Translations under genes and position numbers: made by a program | NCBI GenBank assembly: GCA_045568635.1 | Contig: JBJLAO010000003.1 | Location: 620,001-684,000, forward strand | Direction: 5' to 3' | Length of the DNA: 64,000 bases | DNA from: MedAcidi-G1 sp000817085 | Lineage (GTDB): Bacteria > Actinomycetota > Acidimicrobiia > Acidimicrobiales > MedAcidi-G1 | Shown: positions 34,752-43,779 of the stretch, in pieces | How positions within the stretch are numbered: the stretch's first letter is position 1 | Layout of the letters: each line of letters begins with the position of its first letter | Notes under the pieces: model-generated | What the model was told of the DNA's origin: nothing | The model's input: the letters and a program-made list of their open reading frames with translations, nothing else | Database searches by the model: none

Positions 34752-37031
34752 GTGGCTGAACTTTTTCCAAGCACAGAAGAGAATGCAGAACCTAATCTCA
34801 AATTAAACCCTGCACAGAATGAAGCTGTAACCCATGGGAACGGCCCTCTTCTTGTAGTAGCAGGAGCTGGTTCAGGAAAAACAAGAGTACTAACAAGCAG
34901 AATTGCTCACCTAATAAATGAAAAAGGGATTTCGCCCTTTGAAATTCTGGCAATCACTTTTACAAATAAAGCTGCAGAAGAAATGCGACACAGAGTAGTA
35001 GAACTCGTAGGATCTGTGGCCCATAAGATGTGGGTTTCAACCTTTCATTCAGCATGTGTACGAATTTTGCGACAGTCATCAGATGAAATTGGATTCTCGC
35101 CGAATTTTACAATCTACGATCAAGGTGATGCTGCTCGTTTAATGGGGCATGTAATAAAAGACCTAAATTTTGATTTAAAAAGATTTCCTCCCCGAGCTCT
35201 ACTATCAAAAATTTCCTCTCTGAAGAATGAAGGAATAAATCCTAATGATTATTTAGATAGCACTGAGAATCCATATGACCAGAAAGTCAGTGAAATCTTC
35301 GTTGAATACCAATTAAGACTTAAAAGAGCAAGTGCAATGGACTTTGATGATTTGTTACTCAACACGGTAATTATTTTTAGGAAAAACAAGTTAATACTGG
35401 AGCAGTGGCAAAACCGTTTCAAACACGTTCTTGTAGACGAGTATCAAGATACGAACCTGATTCAAAATGAACTTGTTTCTCTCCTAGCAGCTGATCACCG
35501 AAACATTTGCGTAGTAGGGGACAGTGACCAATCGATATACCAGTTCAGGGGAGCAGATGTAAGAAATATTCTGAATTTCGAAAAAGTTTTTCCTGACGCA
35601 ACGGTCATTGTTTTAGACCAGAATTACAGGTCAACTCAAACAATCCTTGATGCAGCAAATGAAGTTATAAGTAGAAATTCTGGCCGCCAACCAAAGGATC
35701 TGTGGACAGAAGAGGGTAACGGCGAATCGATTGTTATGTATCAAGCCAGCAATGAGGATGATGAGGCTAAATGGGTTGCAGAAAAAATTATTTCTTATAA
35801 AAGAGCGGGTTACTCAGAACTCTCGGATGTAGCAATTTTTTATCGTACAAATGCACAAAGTCGAGCTATCGAAGAGCAACTAAATCGGTTAGGCATGGCA
35901 TATCGTGTTGTTGGAGGCACACGATTTTACGATCGGCGTGAAGTTCGCGATGCACTCGCATATTTACGGTTAGCAGTAAACCCTTTAGACGAAGTTGCAC
36001 TTAGACGTGTGCTTAATGTGCCTAAGCGTGGAGTAGGTGATACTTCCTTAGGAAAAATAGAAGACTGGGCAGATAAAAACCAAGTAGATTTTTTCCCCGC
36101 ACTTTCTGAAGCTTCTAAAGCTGGAGTGTCAGGTAAAGCATTGAAAGGAATTGAGTCTTTTTTAAATTTACTCGAAGAATCACAATCTCGTCTGGATCTT
36201 GGACCTGCAGACATAATTGAGTTTTCTTTAGAAAAGTCAGGTTACATAAGTGCTTTAGAAGAAGAGAGAACAATAGAAGCCGAAGGACGTTTAGAGAATT
36301 TGTCCGAACTAGTTGGTGCTGCCTCCGAATTTTCGGATATTTCTGAATTTTTGGAACGAGTTGGACTAGTAGCAGATACTGATGAGATACCAAATGAGGG
36401 TTCTGATTTTGGTGATGGAGAAGTCTTATTAATGACACTTCATGCTGCTAAAGGGCTTGAATTCCCAGTTGTTTTCTTACTTGGAATGGAAGAAGGAATT
36501 TTCCCACATGTCCGTGCTTTGGGCGACCCAGACCAAATGGAGGAAGAACGAAGATTAGCTTATGTGGGAATTACAAGAGCGAGAAAAATTCTTCACCTTT
36601 GCAACGCTTGGAGTCGAATGTTGCATGGTCAAACTCAGTACAACCCACCAAGCAGATTTTTAGATGATATTCCTGAGGAATTAATTCAACGCGAAGGATC
36701 TCAAAAAAGTAGTAGAAATCTAAAAAATTCAACTAACAGCTATTCGGATATAGACGATTGGGGTTTTATTTCTACAGACGAATTTTCTTCTGAAGAACCA
36801 TCGGGACGAATTTTTGGCAAAGGAACAAACCAGCCCGAAAATGACTCAAATTCATCAGAAGCCCATTTATTGGCTTTAGAACCTGGAGATGATGTTAAAC
36901 ATAAGGCGTGGGGCATGGGCGTCGTAGTAAGTGTGAGCGGAGTAGAAGACAGGGCAGAAGCGGTAATTTCTTTTCCTTCTGTAGGGGAAAAACGGCTTTT
37001 ATTGGCGTGGGCACCCTTAGAAAGAGCTTAA
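34752..37031 (+). CDS. pcrA: UvrD/PcrA-family 3'-5' DNA helicase
   Basis: This superfamily 1 helicase acts in nucleotide-excision repair and clears proteins from DNA. Motif I is VVAGAGSGKTRVLTSR (near 34-49), motif II VDEYQDTN, motif III GDSDQSIYQFRGAD, motif IV QNYRST, motif V MTLHAAKGLEFPVV, and motif VI YVGITRARK. The C-terminal 50 residues (GDDVKHKAWGMGVVVSV) are the PcrA Tudor-like RNAP-binding region. The length is 759 residues. GTG 34752 is the start after AAGTAGGGTGATC. Confidence 0.95.
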   Translation: MAELFPSTEENAEPNLKLNPAQNEAVTHGNGPLLVVAGAGSGKTRVLTSRIAHLINEKGISPFEILAITFTNKAAEEMRHRVVELVGSVAHKMWVSTFHSACVRILRQSSDEIGFSPNFTIYDQGDAARLMGHVIKDLNFDLKRFPPRALLSKISSLKNEGINPNDYLDSTENPYDQKVSEIFVEYQLRLKRASAMDFDDLLLNTVIIFRKNKLILEQWQNRFKHVLVDEYQDTNLIQNELVSLLAADHRNICVVGDSDQSIYQFRGADVRNILNFEKVFPDATVIVLDQNYRSTQTILDAANEVISRNSGRQPKDLWTEEGNGESIVMYQASNEDDEAKWVAEKIISYKRAGYSELSDVAIFYRTNAQSRAIEEQLNRLGMAYRVVGGTRFYDRREVRDALAYLRLAVNPLDEVALRRVLNVPKRGVGDTSLGKIEDWADKNQVDFFPALSEASKAGVSGKALKGIESFLNLLEESQSRLDLGPADIIEFSLEKSGYISALEEERTIEAEGRLENLSELVGAASEFSDISEFLERVGLVADTDEIPNEGSDFGDGEVLLMTLHAAKGLEFPVVFLLGMEEGIFPHVRALGDPDQMEEERRLAYVGITRARKILHLCNAWSRMLHGQTQYNPPSRFLDDIPEELIQREGSQKSSRNLKNSTNSYSDIDDWGFISTDEFSSEEPSGRIFGKGTNQPENDSNSSEAHLLALEPGDDVKHKAWGMGVVVSVSGVEDRAEAVISFPSVGEKRLLLAWAPLERA

Positions 37032-37081
37032 AAACACTTTTTTGTCTCATGTTTCAATGTCGATACTAATATTGCATTTGC

Positions 37082-37154
37082 GCCCGTGTAGCTCAGTTGG
37101 CAGAGCGGTTCATTCGTAATGAACAGGTCCGGGGTTCAATTCCCCGCGCGGGCT
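37082..37154 (+). tRNA. tRNA-Thr(CGU)
   Basis: The cloverleaf is complete: acceptor GCCCGTG/CGCGGGC, D arm GCTC/GAGC, anticodon stem GTTCA/TGAAC with loop TTCGTAA (anticodon CGT, reads ACG), T arm CGGGG-TTCAATT-CCCCG and discriminator T. CCA is not encoded. Confidence 0.95.
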
Positions 37155-37199
37155 CAGAAAAAGTGTCATCTTTTTTGTCAATTAACGTAAGATTTGTAT

Positions 37200-37334
37200 A
37201 TGAATATTATTGGTGGAGTAATTTGGCACTATTGGTTAGCGGTTCCTTTAGCGGTAGTTGGAGTTGTCTCTTTAATCGCTGCTTTGATTGGATATTTAGG
37301 AAAAGTTTCTTCTACTCGTTATCCCAAACGCTAA
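37200..37334 (+). CDS. Small single-span membrane protein, 44 residues
   Basis: ATG 37200 to TAA 37332-37334 encodes a hydrophobic peptide. A 20-odd residue membrane segment (LAVPLAVVGVVSLIAALIGYL, about 13-33) is followed by a polar tail ending RYPKR. The gene fills the gap between tRNA-Thr and the DUF2342 protease. I do not recognise it. Reality rests on its clean membrane-plus-basic-tail layout and fit between genes; no strong ribosome binding site is seen. Confidence 0.5.
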   Translation: MNIIGGVIWHYWLAVPLAVVGVVSLIAALIGYLGKVSSTRYPKR

Positions 37335-37349
37335 ATTTTAAAGATTACT

Positions 37350-38438
37350 GTGGAGCGTCATCAAGCTAGCTCTGTAGAAGGCATGAAAGTTGATTGGGTT
37401 CTAGCTGAAAAGGTAGCTAATCAAATAGCTAACAGGGCTCCTTTTAGTGATGCGAGTTACCTAAAAGGTCTGAATGAGTCTTTTAATGATTTCACTATAA
37501 GTGCGGAAAAATTAGTAGAAAATTCAACAGGCTTGAAATCTCTATCGGGTGCAGCAAGAGCAAAAGTCGTTGATAGAAGTGGCTGGATACGGGCTAACTT
37601 TTCTTCTCTAAAACGTTTATTAAAACCAGTTCTGATAGAAGATTCTGAATTAAAAATGTCTTCTATCTCTTCACGCATAACGGCTTTAGAGATAGGTGCA
37701 GTTTTGGGTTGGATGTCAACGCGAGTTTTAGGTCAGTATGACTTATTAGTTTTAGATAATGAAGATTTGAATGATCAAGATTTGGTTTATTACGTAGGAC
37801 CTAATATCTGCGCGATAGAACGTCGTTACGCTTTTGATCCAGATGGATTCCGTTTATGGCTAGCTATTCATGAATTAACACACAGAGCACAGTTCACGGG
37901 TGTGTATTGGATGAGAGAACACTACTTGTCATTAGTAAAAAATCTTCTTCAAGAAGTTCAAATTGCTACGGATGAAACGACAAAGAAAAGTTATTCACAA
38001 ATAAGACTTTCGAATGAGCCTGAGGACTCGCGTTTTTCTGAATTCAAATTATCTAATTTTTTTACATCGATTGATCAGAAAGATTCAATTAACGAAATAG
38101 CTGCTCTTATGACTCTTCTCGAAGGTCATGGTGACGTCATTATGAGTCGAGCGGGGAAGGGTCATATTAGGAACCAAGAAAGATTCGAAAAAGTAGTTAG
38201 TCAAAGAAGAAAATCAGCCACTGGAGCTACAAAGATTTTTCAAAAACTCCTCGGTATCGAAGCAAAGTTGGCACAATACGAACAAGGTGAAGAATTTATT
38301 AACACTATTGAAGAGTCTGAAGGAATTGATTTTTTAAACACGGTTTGGGAGGACCCTGGTAACTTGCCAAAATTGGAAGAGATCAAGGATCCTAATCTTT
38401 GGATCTCCCGGATTAAGAAGCTAAAAAATGAGTATTGA
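37350..38438 (+). CDS. Zinc metalloprotease-like protein (DUF2342, 'coenzyme F420 biosynthesis-associated')
   Basis: A zincin HEXXH motif is seen as H174-ELT-H178 in AIHELTHRAQF, with a possible third ligand in LLEGHGDVIM (near 250). The N-terminal VDWVLAEKVAN and DRSGWIRANFSSLKRLL are family signatures. The family is largely actinobacterial and often sits before tilS-hpt, as here. The start is GTG 37350 (362 residues). It overlaps tilS by 11 nt. The substrate is unknown; the F420 link is by genome association only. Confidence 0.88.
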   Translation: MERHQASSVEGMKVDWVLAEKVANQIANRAPFSDASYLKGLNESFNDFTISAEKLVENSTGLKSLSGAARAKVVDRSGWIRANFSSLKRLLKPVLIEDSELKMSSISSRITALEIGAVLGWMSTRVLGQYDLLVLDNEDLNDQDLVYYVGPNICAIERRYAFDPDGFRLWLAIHELTHRAQFTGVYWMREHYLSLVKNLLQEVQIATDETTKKSYSQIRLSNEPEDSRFSEFKLSNFFTSIDQKDSINEIAALMTLLEGHGDVIMSRAGKGHIRNQERFEKVVSQRRKSATGATKIFQKLLGIEAKLAQYEQGEEFINTIEESEGIDFLNTVWEDPGNLPKLEEIKDPNLWISRIKKLKNEY

Positions 38439-39324
38439 TTTATTTTCTGAACTGCAAGATCGTTGCGTCTTCCCGCCAAGTGGAACCGAAGTTGATTGTG
38501 CTGTTTCAGGTGGAGCTGATTCGTTAGCTTTACTTTTGTTAGCTGTAAATTCTGGTTTAAAGGTAACTGCATGGCATGTAGACCATGGGCTTAGAGAAAC
38601 TTCAAGTGATGAAGGAAGAATGGTTTTTGAGGTCGCAACTGATTTAGGTGTTAAAGCACATTGCGTTGAAGCTTTCATTGAAGATGGCCCAAATTTAGAA
38701 GCCCGAGCGCGTGATGCAAGAAGAAAGGTTTTGCCTTCACAAGTTCTTACAGGGCACACAGCAGATGATCAAGCCGAAACTGTATTATTAAATTTACTTA
38801 GAGGTTCAGGTGTGCAAGGAGCTGCAGGGATTGGGGAGCCGCATAGAAGACCGATATTAGACCTACGTCGCAGTGAGACAAAGAGTCTTTGCTTATCAGC
38901 TAAATTAGATCCGGTAAATGATCCGATGAATTTGGATCCCAGATTCACCCGTAACAGGATTCGCAACGAGGTGATTCCATTGTTAACTGAAGTAGTTGGA
39001 CGTGACTCCGTATCAATGTTGGCCAGACATGCAAATTTGGCGGGTGAAGCCTCTGGAATTTTAGGTGATCTGGTTAAAAATCTCGACATAACAGACGTGC
39101 GGTCGGTAGATGATACTCCTGACCCCGTGGTAAAATTTGCGATTCAAGAATGGTTAACCGACAAAATTGGTTTGCCAGCAGATTCTTCTTCAATCAATAG
39201 AGTTTTACAGATTGTAAGAGGAGAAATCAAAGGAACAGAAATTCATGGTGGATTTCGAGTGGATAGATCTCAAGGAAAAGTTAGATTTTCAGTTAATACA
39301 AAAATTTCTCAAGAAGCAGACTAA
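38428..39324 (+). CDS. tilS: tRNA(Ile)-lysidine synthase TilS
   Basis: TilS attaches lysine to C34 of tRNA-Ile(CAU), changing both its charging and codon specificity. The PP-loop SGGADS is at residues 27-32, with AWHVDHGLR near 49 and TGHTADDQAETVLLNLLRGSG near 108. The 298 residues form the short, actinobacterial form without the full C-terminal domains. It overlaps the DUF2342 gene. Confidence 0.95.
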   Translation: MSIDLFSELQDRCVFPPSGTEVDCAVSGGADSLALLLLAVNSGLKVTAWHVDHGLRETSSDEGRMVFEVATDLGVKAHCVEAFIEDGPNLEARARDARRKVLPSQVLTGHTADDQAETVLLNLLRGSGVQGAAGIGEPHRRPILDLRRSETKSLCLSAKLDPVNDPMNLDPRFTRNRIRNEVIPLLTEVVGRDSVSMLARHANLAGEASGILGDLVKNLDITDVRSVDDTPDPVVKFAIQEWLTDKIGLPADSSSINRVLQIVRGEIKGTEIHGGFRVDRSQGKVRFSVNTKISQEAD

Positions 39325-39362
39325 TTTTTTTATCAAACCATTCAGAAGATAAGGTCCTATTA

Positions 39363-39914
39363 ATGAGCGAAGAAAAAACAGACAATATTCCAACTCCCCA
39401 ACATGTTTTAATAGCGGCAGAGCAAGTGGCTGAGAAGGTTAATGAATTAGGAAAACAAATCAGCCAAGATTATTCAAAAGAAGCACCTCTCTTAGTGGGA
39501 GTTCTAAAAGGGGCATTTGTTTTTATGAGTGATCTATCGAGGGCTATTGACTTACCAATAGAGTTCGATTTTATGGCTGTTTCTTCATACGGCCATTCGA
39601 CTACGTCTTCGGGGGTAGTGAGAATTGTGAAAGATCTTGATCTCGATTTAGCCGGTCGACATGTTCTTTTAGTCGAGGACATAGTCGATAGTGGTCTGAC
39701 GCTTAATTTCTTAAGAAAGAACCTCCTCGCTAGGAACCCTGCGAGTTTAGAGATTTGTGCACTCCTCGTGAGGGAAGATTTTCAATTTGAAGAAGACACA
39801 ATAAAATACACAGGTTTTCAAGTCCCTGCTGACTGGTTGGTGGGTTATGGACTAGATGTAGCGGAACGTTATAGAAATTTGCCTGATATTTGGGTAGCTA
39901 GTTCAGAGAGTTAA
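39363..39914 (+). CDS. hpt: Hypoxanthine phosphoribosyltransferase
   Basis: This purine salvage enzyme has the PRPP loop VLLVEDIVDSGLT at residues 101-113, VGVLKGAFVFMSDL near 45, and the flexible-loop region MAVSSYGHSTTSSG. The length is 183 residues. It lies after tilS as in most bacteria. In many relatives ftsH and folate genes come next; here a terminator and a phosphatase-like gene follow. Confidence 0.95.
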   Translation: MSEEKTDNIPTPQHVLIAAEQVAEKVNELGKQISQDYSKEAPLLVGVLKGAFVFMSDLSRAIDLPIEFDFMAVSSYGHSTTSSGVVRIVKDLDLDLAGRHVLLVEDIVDSGLTLNFLRKNLLARNPASLEICALLVREDFQFEEDTIKYTGFQVPADWLVGYGLDVAERYRNLPDIWVASSES

Positions 39915-39965
39915 TAATTTGAAAAAATTAAAGTTGTCTAACTTGCGTTCTATAGTTTTTACCCC

Positions 39966-39998
39966 AGTAACCTCCGATCTGATGAAGTTACTTTTTTT
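39966..39998 (+). terminator. Rho-independent terminator after hpt
   Basis: AGTAAC (39966-39971) and GTTACT (39987-39992) pair around a 15-base loop, and six more T follow, giving a run of seven. It closes the DUF2342-tilS-hpt unit. Confidence 0.7.
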
Positions 39999-40042
39999 AA
40001 AACAATTTCAAAATCAATCTTCCGTCAAGTCGAGGTTTGTTG

Positions 40043-40552
40043 ATGAGGGGTAAGTGGGCTCAGGGAATAGAACCAAGGAAATTTTATTGGGTTATCAAGG
40101 ATTCTTTAGCTATTTGTGAAAGGCCGGGAGGGTTTGGTGAAAGTCATCGAAGCGTTCGGCGGCAGGAAGAAGTTATTTGGATTAGGCAAAACGACTTTAA
40201 TGTGGTCGTATCGCTTCTCGCTAATGATGACAATATAAAAGCCTATGAGAGTCAAGGAGTGCGTTGGGTTCAGATGCCTTTTGGAGGAGCCGAGGAGGGC
40301 CTTACAAGATTGACGGCTTTGTTTAACCGCCTGAACTCTTTATTGGATGACAATCCAAGGGTGTTGTTGCATCGAGAGGAGTTAGGTGATCAAATTTGTG
40401 GTCTGATTGCGGCTTATCTTTTATGGCGTGAATTAGTTCCGACAGGACCACGTGCAATTGAAGTTGTTGAGCAACTTCTTGAAAAGCAAATTGGAAGTGA
40501 TGGACGTGAGATAGTTGAACTTATAGAAATTGAAAGTAAAAGTAATTCGTAG
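40043..40552 (+). CDS. Degenerate dual-specificity-phosphatase-like protein
   Basis: The fold layout resembles cyclin-type/dual-specificity phosphatases: FYWVIKDSLAICERPGG, NVVVSLL, GVRWVQMPFGG, then the loop VLLHREELGDQICGLIAAYL at 40364-40423. In active enzymes this loop is HC-x5-R-T/S; here the Cys is Arg and the following Gly-Arg-Thr is lost, so catalysis by the usual mechanism is not expected. The length is 169 residues. ATG 40043 is used; TTG codons at 40037 and 40040 are alternatives. It is 5 bases ahead of panC. The role is unknown; it may be a binding pseudophosphatase. Confidence 0.65.
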   Translation: MRGKWAQGIEPRKFYWVIKDSLAICERPGGFGESHRSVRRQEEVIWIRQNDFNVVVSLLANDDNIKAYESQGVRWVQMPFGGAEEGLTRLTALFNRLNSLLDDNPRVLLHREELGDQICGLIAAYLLWRELVPTGPRAIEVVEQLLEKQIGSDGREIVELIEIESKSNS

Positions 40553-40557
40553 TTTCC

Positions 40558-41421
40558 ATGGAGATAGTTTCATCTGTTAAGGACTTTCAATTTCTTTTAA
40601 GTGAAGGACGAAATTCGGGTAAAGAAATAGGTTTCGTCCCTACGATGGGCGCTCTTCATGAAGGCCATACTTCGCTGATCGACACTTCCGTTAAGCAGAA
40701 GAAAAGTACAGCAGTTTCAATTTTCATAAACCCACTTCAGTTTTCTGCTGAAGAAGATTTAGATAATTATCCGTCAAGTTTAGAAAAAGATGAGGAGATC
40801 TGTATAAATCATAAGGTTGATATTCTTTTCTGTCCGACACAGAAAGAGATTTATCCAAACGGCCCGCCGGAACCAGAAGAGATCGGCGAAATTGGAACAA
40901 TCCTTGAAGGGAAAAGTAGACCTTCTCATTTTCCGGGGGTTGCAACAGTTGTTGCACGACTATTTGAAATCGTTGGTAAATCTTGTGCGTATTTTGGCGA
41001 AAAAGATTTCCAACAGGTAAAGGTTGTTAATGATCTTGTGAAACGTCGACAATTTCCAGTTGAAATTGTTGCATGTCCAACTATTCGCCAAGTCGATGGA
41101 TTAGCTCTTTCAAGTAGAAATGCTTACTTGACACAAGATCAACTTACAGATGCTTCTGTTCTTTACCGCGCTTTGACTGTGGGGGCAGAGTCGATTTTAA
41201 ATGGAGAAAAAAATTCCGAAAATCTGAAAAAGCTGATAAGTGATGTAGTCAAAAGCGAATCAAAAGGTGATTTGGATTATGTGGGAATAGTAGATTCTGA
41301 AACTTTTACTCCTCTTAATTTATTAAACGACTTGGGGGAACAGGTACGGATTTTAATTGCATGTAAATTCGGTAACGCCCGTTTAATAGACAATATTGGT
41401 GTTGTTGTTCCGGAAACTTAA
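40558..41421 (+). CDS. panC: Pantothenate synthetase
   Basis: PanC joins pantoate and beta-alanine. The nucleotide-binding PTMGALHEGH (H34, H37), GVATVVARLFEIV near 126, FGEKDFQQ near 146 and the KMSKS-like LSSRNAYL near 182 are all present in 287 residues. It is in the same cluster as coaX, the next enzyme on the route to CoA. panD, often adjacent, is absent. Confidence 0.96.
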   Translation: MEIVSSVKDFQFLLSEGRNSGKEIGFVPTMGALHEGHTSLIDTSVKQKKSTAVSIFINPLQFSAEEDLDNYPSSLEKDEEICINHKVDILFCPTQKEIYPNGPPEPEEIGEIGTILEGKSRPSHFPGVATVVARLFEIVGKSCAYFGEKDFQQVKVVNDLVKRRQFPVEIVACPTIRQVDGLALSSRNAYLTQDQLTDASVLYRALTVGAESILNGEKNSENLKKLISDVVKSESKGDLDYVGIVDSETFTPLNLLNDLGEQVRILIACKFGNARLIDNIGVVVPET

Positions 41422-41449
41422 AAGGCGGTTACTAGAACCCTCTTAAGGG

Positions 41450-41474
41450 ACTACCCTTAAAATAGGTAGTTTTT
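41450..41474 (+). terminator. Rho-independent terminator after panC
   Basis: ACTACC (41450-41455) pairs with GGTAGT (41465-41470) over a 9-base loop and is followed by TTTT. A second possible CCCT...AGGG hairpin lies just before (41438-41449). The remaining bases to coaX (41475-41582) are A/T-rich and probably hold its promoter, but no clear boxes stand out. Confidence 0.7.
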
Positions 41475-41582
41475 CACTCCACTTAGGTAATAGTTTTTAA
41501 AATAGATGTTAGATAATTGGTTTGTGTTGTCTTTGTGTGGAACTAAATTTTCACTAGGAAAGTAATTTATGAGAGGGAAAGA

Positions 41583-42377
41583 ATGCTCTTAGCCATTGAT
41601 GTAGGGAATACTCAGACGGTTATAGGGCTTTACGAAAGTTCAGCGTCATCTAATGAGGCGGACGCTGGTCTTTTGGATTTTTGGCGAATTGCTACTGATG
41701 ACGATAGGACTTCTGATGAACACGCAGTGATTATAAGAGACCTAGTTAGGTCTTCCGGTTATAAGGATGAATTTGAGGGAATTGCAATTTGTTCAGGTGT
41801 TCCACGCGTATTAGCAAGCCTTCGCGAGATGGTTGGAAGATACATGGAATTAGAACCTGTAGTTATTGAACCTGGAGTGCGTACTGGAATGTCTATTCTT
41901 TATGACAACCCTCGTGAGGTTGGTGCAGATCGAATCGCAAATGCTGTTGCAGCTTTTGACTTGTATGGAGGCCCATCTGTAGTTGTTGATTTTGGAACCG
42001 GAAATAATTTTGACGTCATTTCATCAGAAGGAGAATTTCTTGGTGGCGCTATAGCACCTGGTATCGAGATAAGCCTGGATGCCCTTTTTGAACGAGCTGC
42101 TGCCTTAAGAGCTATAGAGTTAACTGAACCACGAAGTGTTATTGGTAAAAGCACAGTCGAATCTCTCCAGTCAGGTGCTATTTATGGTTTCGCATCACAA
42201 GTAGATGGAATGATTGAGCGTTTTAGAGAAGAGTTAAGTGATTGCACAGTGATCGCTACTGGCGGTTTAGCACATTTAATCGCTCCGGTAGCAACATCAA
42301 TTAATCACGTTGAACCATTCTTAACTTTGCACGGTCTAAGACTCGTATACGATTTAAATAGGGGTGATAATGGATAG
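41583..42377 (+). CDS. coaX: Type III pantothenate kinase
   Basis: CoaX phosphorylates pantothenate in the first step of CoA synthesis. The ASKHA phosphate motifs are AIDVGNTQTVIGLYE at the N terminus and VVVDFGTGNNFDVIS near 136; GADRIANAVAAFDLYGG and GGAIAPGIEISLDALFERAA are the type III signatures. The length is 264 residues. The FGTGNNFD motif differs from the common FGTATTFD. It overlaps lysS by 8 nt. Confidence 0.95.
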   Translation: MLLAIDVGNTQTVIGLYESSASSNEADAGLLDFWRIATDDDRTSDEHAVIIRDLVRSSGYKDEFEGIAICSGVPRVLASLREMVGRYMELEPVVIEPGVRTGMSILYDNPREVGADRIANAVAAFDLYGGPSVVVDFGTGNNFDVISSEGEFLGGAIAPGIEISLDALFERAAALRAIELTEPRSVIGKSTVESLQSGAIYGFASQVDGMIERFREELSDCTVIATGGLAHLIAPVATSINHVEPFLTLHGLRLVYDLNRGDNG

Positions 42378-43779
42378 AGAAGTTCCTTTCCGTTTCGAAG
42401 TGACAAATTCAGCTTCTCAACTTTTATCCGAGTATTCAGATTTGCCTGAAGGGGATGGTAGTGGAGTAACGGCTTCAGTAGCTGGAAGGTTGATGCTGCG
42501 TCGCGATCAAGGAAAAATAGTTTTTGGTGTTCTACAGGACTCTACTGAGCGCATTCAGCTATTTGCCTCTGAAAAAAACACGCCTGATTTTGAACTTTTT
42601 TCTAACTTGCATTTGGGTGACTGGTTGGGGGTAACTGGCGAAGTCATTAAAACAAAAAGAGGTGAAATTTCTGTTCGCGTCGACTCGTGGGTCCGTTTAG
42701 CTGAAGCAAAACGTTCTTTCCCAGATAAATGGCATGGTATATCTGATACTGATATTCGTTACAGGCAAAGATATGTAGATCTTTGGGTTACAGAAGAGTC
42801 GCGTGAGACATTTAGAATAAGAAGTCGGATCATCTCGTTAATTCGCAATTGGCTTGAGAGCCGAGATTTTATGGAAGTAGAAACACCGGTTTTTCATCCA
42901 ATTCCAGGAGGAGCCGCAGCTCGTCCTTTTGAAACCCATCATAATGCTCTTGATATTGATTTATTTTTACGCATTGCACCGGAGTTGTATTTAAAGAGAC
43001 TGGTTGTTGGAGGGTTTGAAAAAGTTTTTGAGATGGCTCGTGTATTTAGAAATGAAGGTATTTCCACTCGTCACAACCCAGAATTCACAATGCTTGAACT
43101 CTACGAAGCTTACGCGGATTACGAGGACATAATGAGGCTAGTGGAAGACTTGGTTTCTGAACTCGCTATAGAAATTTGTGGTTCAACAGTAATTCAATAC
43201 GATGGCCGAGAATTAGATCTTTCGACTCCTTGGAAAAGATCCAGTATGTTGGATCTTTTAAATGAGAAAATTCAAGCCAGTATTAACATGCAGACTCCTA
43301 TAGAAGAATTAAGAAAACTTTGTGAAAATCTGTCAGTTCCATTTAAGGATCATTATGGACCTGGAAAGTTAATTCTTGAACTTTATGAGAAAACAACCGA
43401 ACCAGAGCTATGGGGCCCAATCTTTGTTACTGACTATCCTCAAGAAGTATCACCTCTTTCAAGAGCTCACAGGGATAATCCAGACTTGGTTGAGAGGTTC
43501 GAAGCCATTGTTGCTGGTCGAGAATTGTGTAATGCATTTTCTGAAGTTGTTGATCCAGACGATCAGAGGTCACGCTTTACTGCACAGGAAAAGAATCGAG
43601 ATGCTGGAGATGAAGAGGCAATGGTTGTAGATGAAGACTATTTAAGGGCTTTGGAATATGGGCTACCACCAACAGGTGGACTTGGTATAGGAGTCGATCG
43701 ACTAATTATGCTTCTCACCGACACTCAAGCAATTAGGGACGTAATTCTTTTCCCAACATTAAGACCTGAGCAAGATTAA
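42370..43779 (+). CDS. lysS: Lysyl-tRNA synthetase, class II
   Basis: An N-terminal OB-fold anticodon domain (VAGRLMLRRDQGKIVFGVL) leads into the class II core: motif 1 near FMEVETPVFHPIPGGAAARPF, motif 2 FRNEGISTRHNPEFTMLE, motif 3 GLGIGVDRLIMLL. The length is 469 residues from ATG 42370; GTG 42364 is an alternative. The stop overlaps the convergent polyprenyl synthase stop by 4 nt (TTAA, 43776-43779). Confidence 0.96.
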   Translation: MDREVPFRFEVTNSASQLLSEYSDLPEGDGSGVTASVAGRLMLRRDQGKIVFGVLQDSTERIQLFASEKNTPDFELFSNLHLGDWLGVTGEVIKTKRGEISVRVDSWVRLAEAKRSFPDKWHGISDTDIRYRQRYVDLWVTEESRETFRIRSRIISLIRNWLESRDFMEVETPVFHPIPGGAAARPFETHHNALDIDLFLRIAPELYLKRLVVGGFEKVFEMARVFRNEGISTRHNPEFTMLELYEAYADYEDIMRLVEDLVSELAIEICGSTVIQYDGRELDLSTPWKRSSMLDLLNEKIQASINMQTPIEELRKLCENLSVPFKDHYGPGKLILELYEKTTEPELWGPIFVTDYPQEVSPLSRAHRDNPDLVERFEAIVAGRELCNAFSEVVDPDDQRSRFTAQEKNRDAGDEEAMVVDEDYLRALEYGLPPTGGLGIGVDRLIMLLTDTQAIRDVILFPTLRPEQD

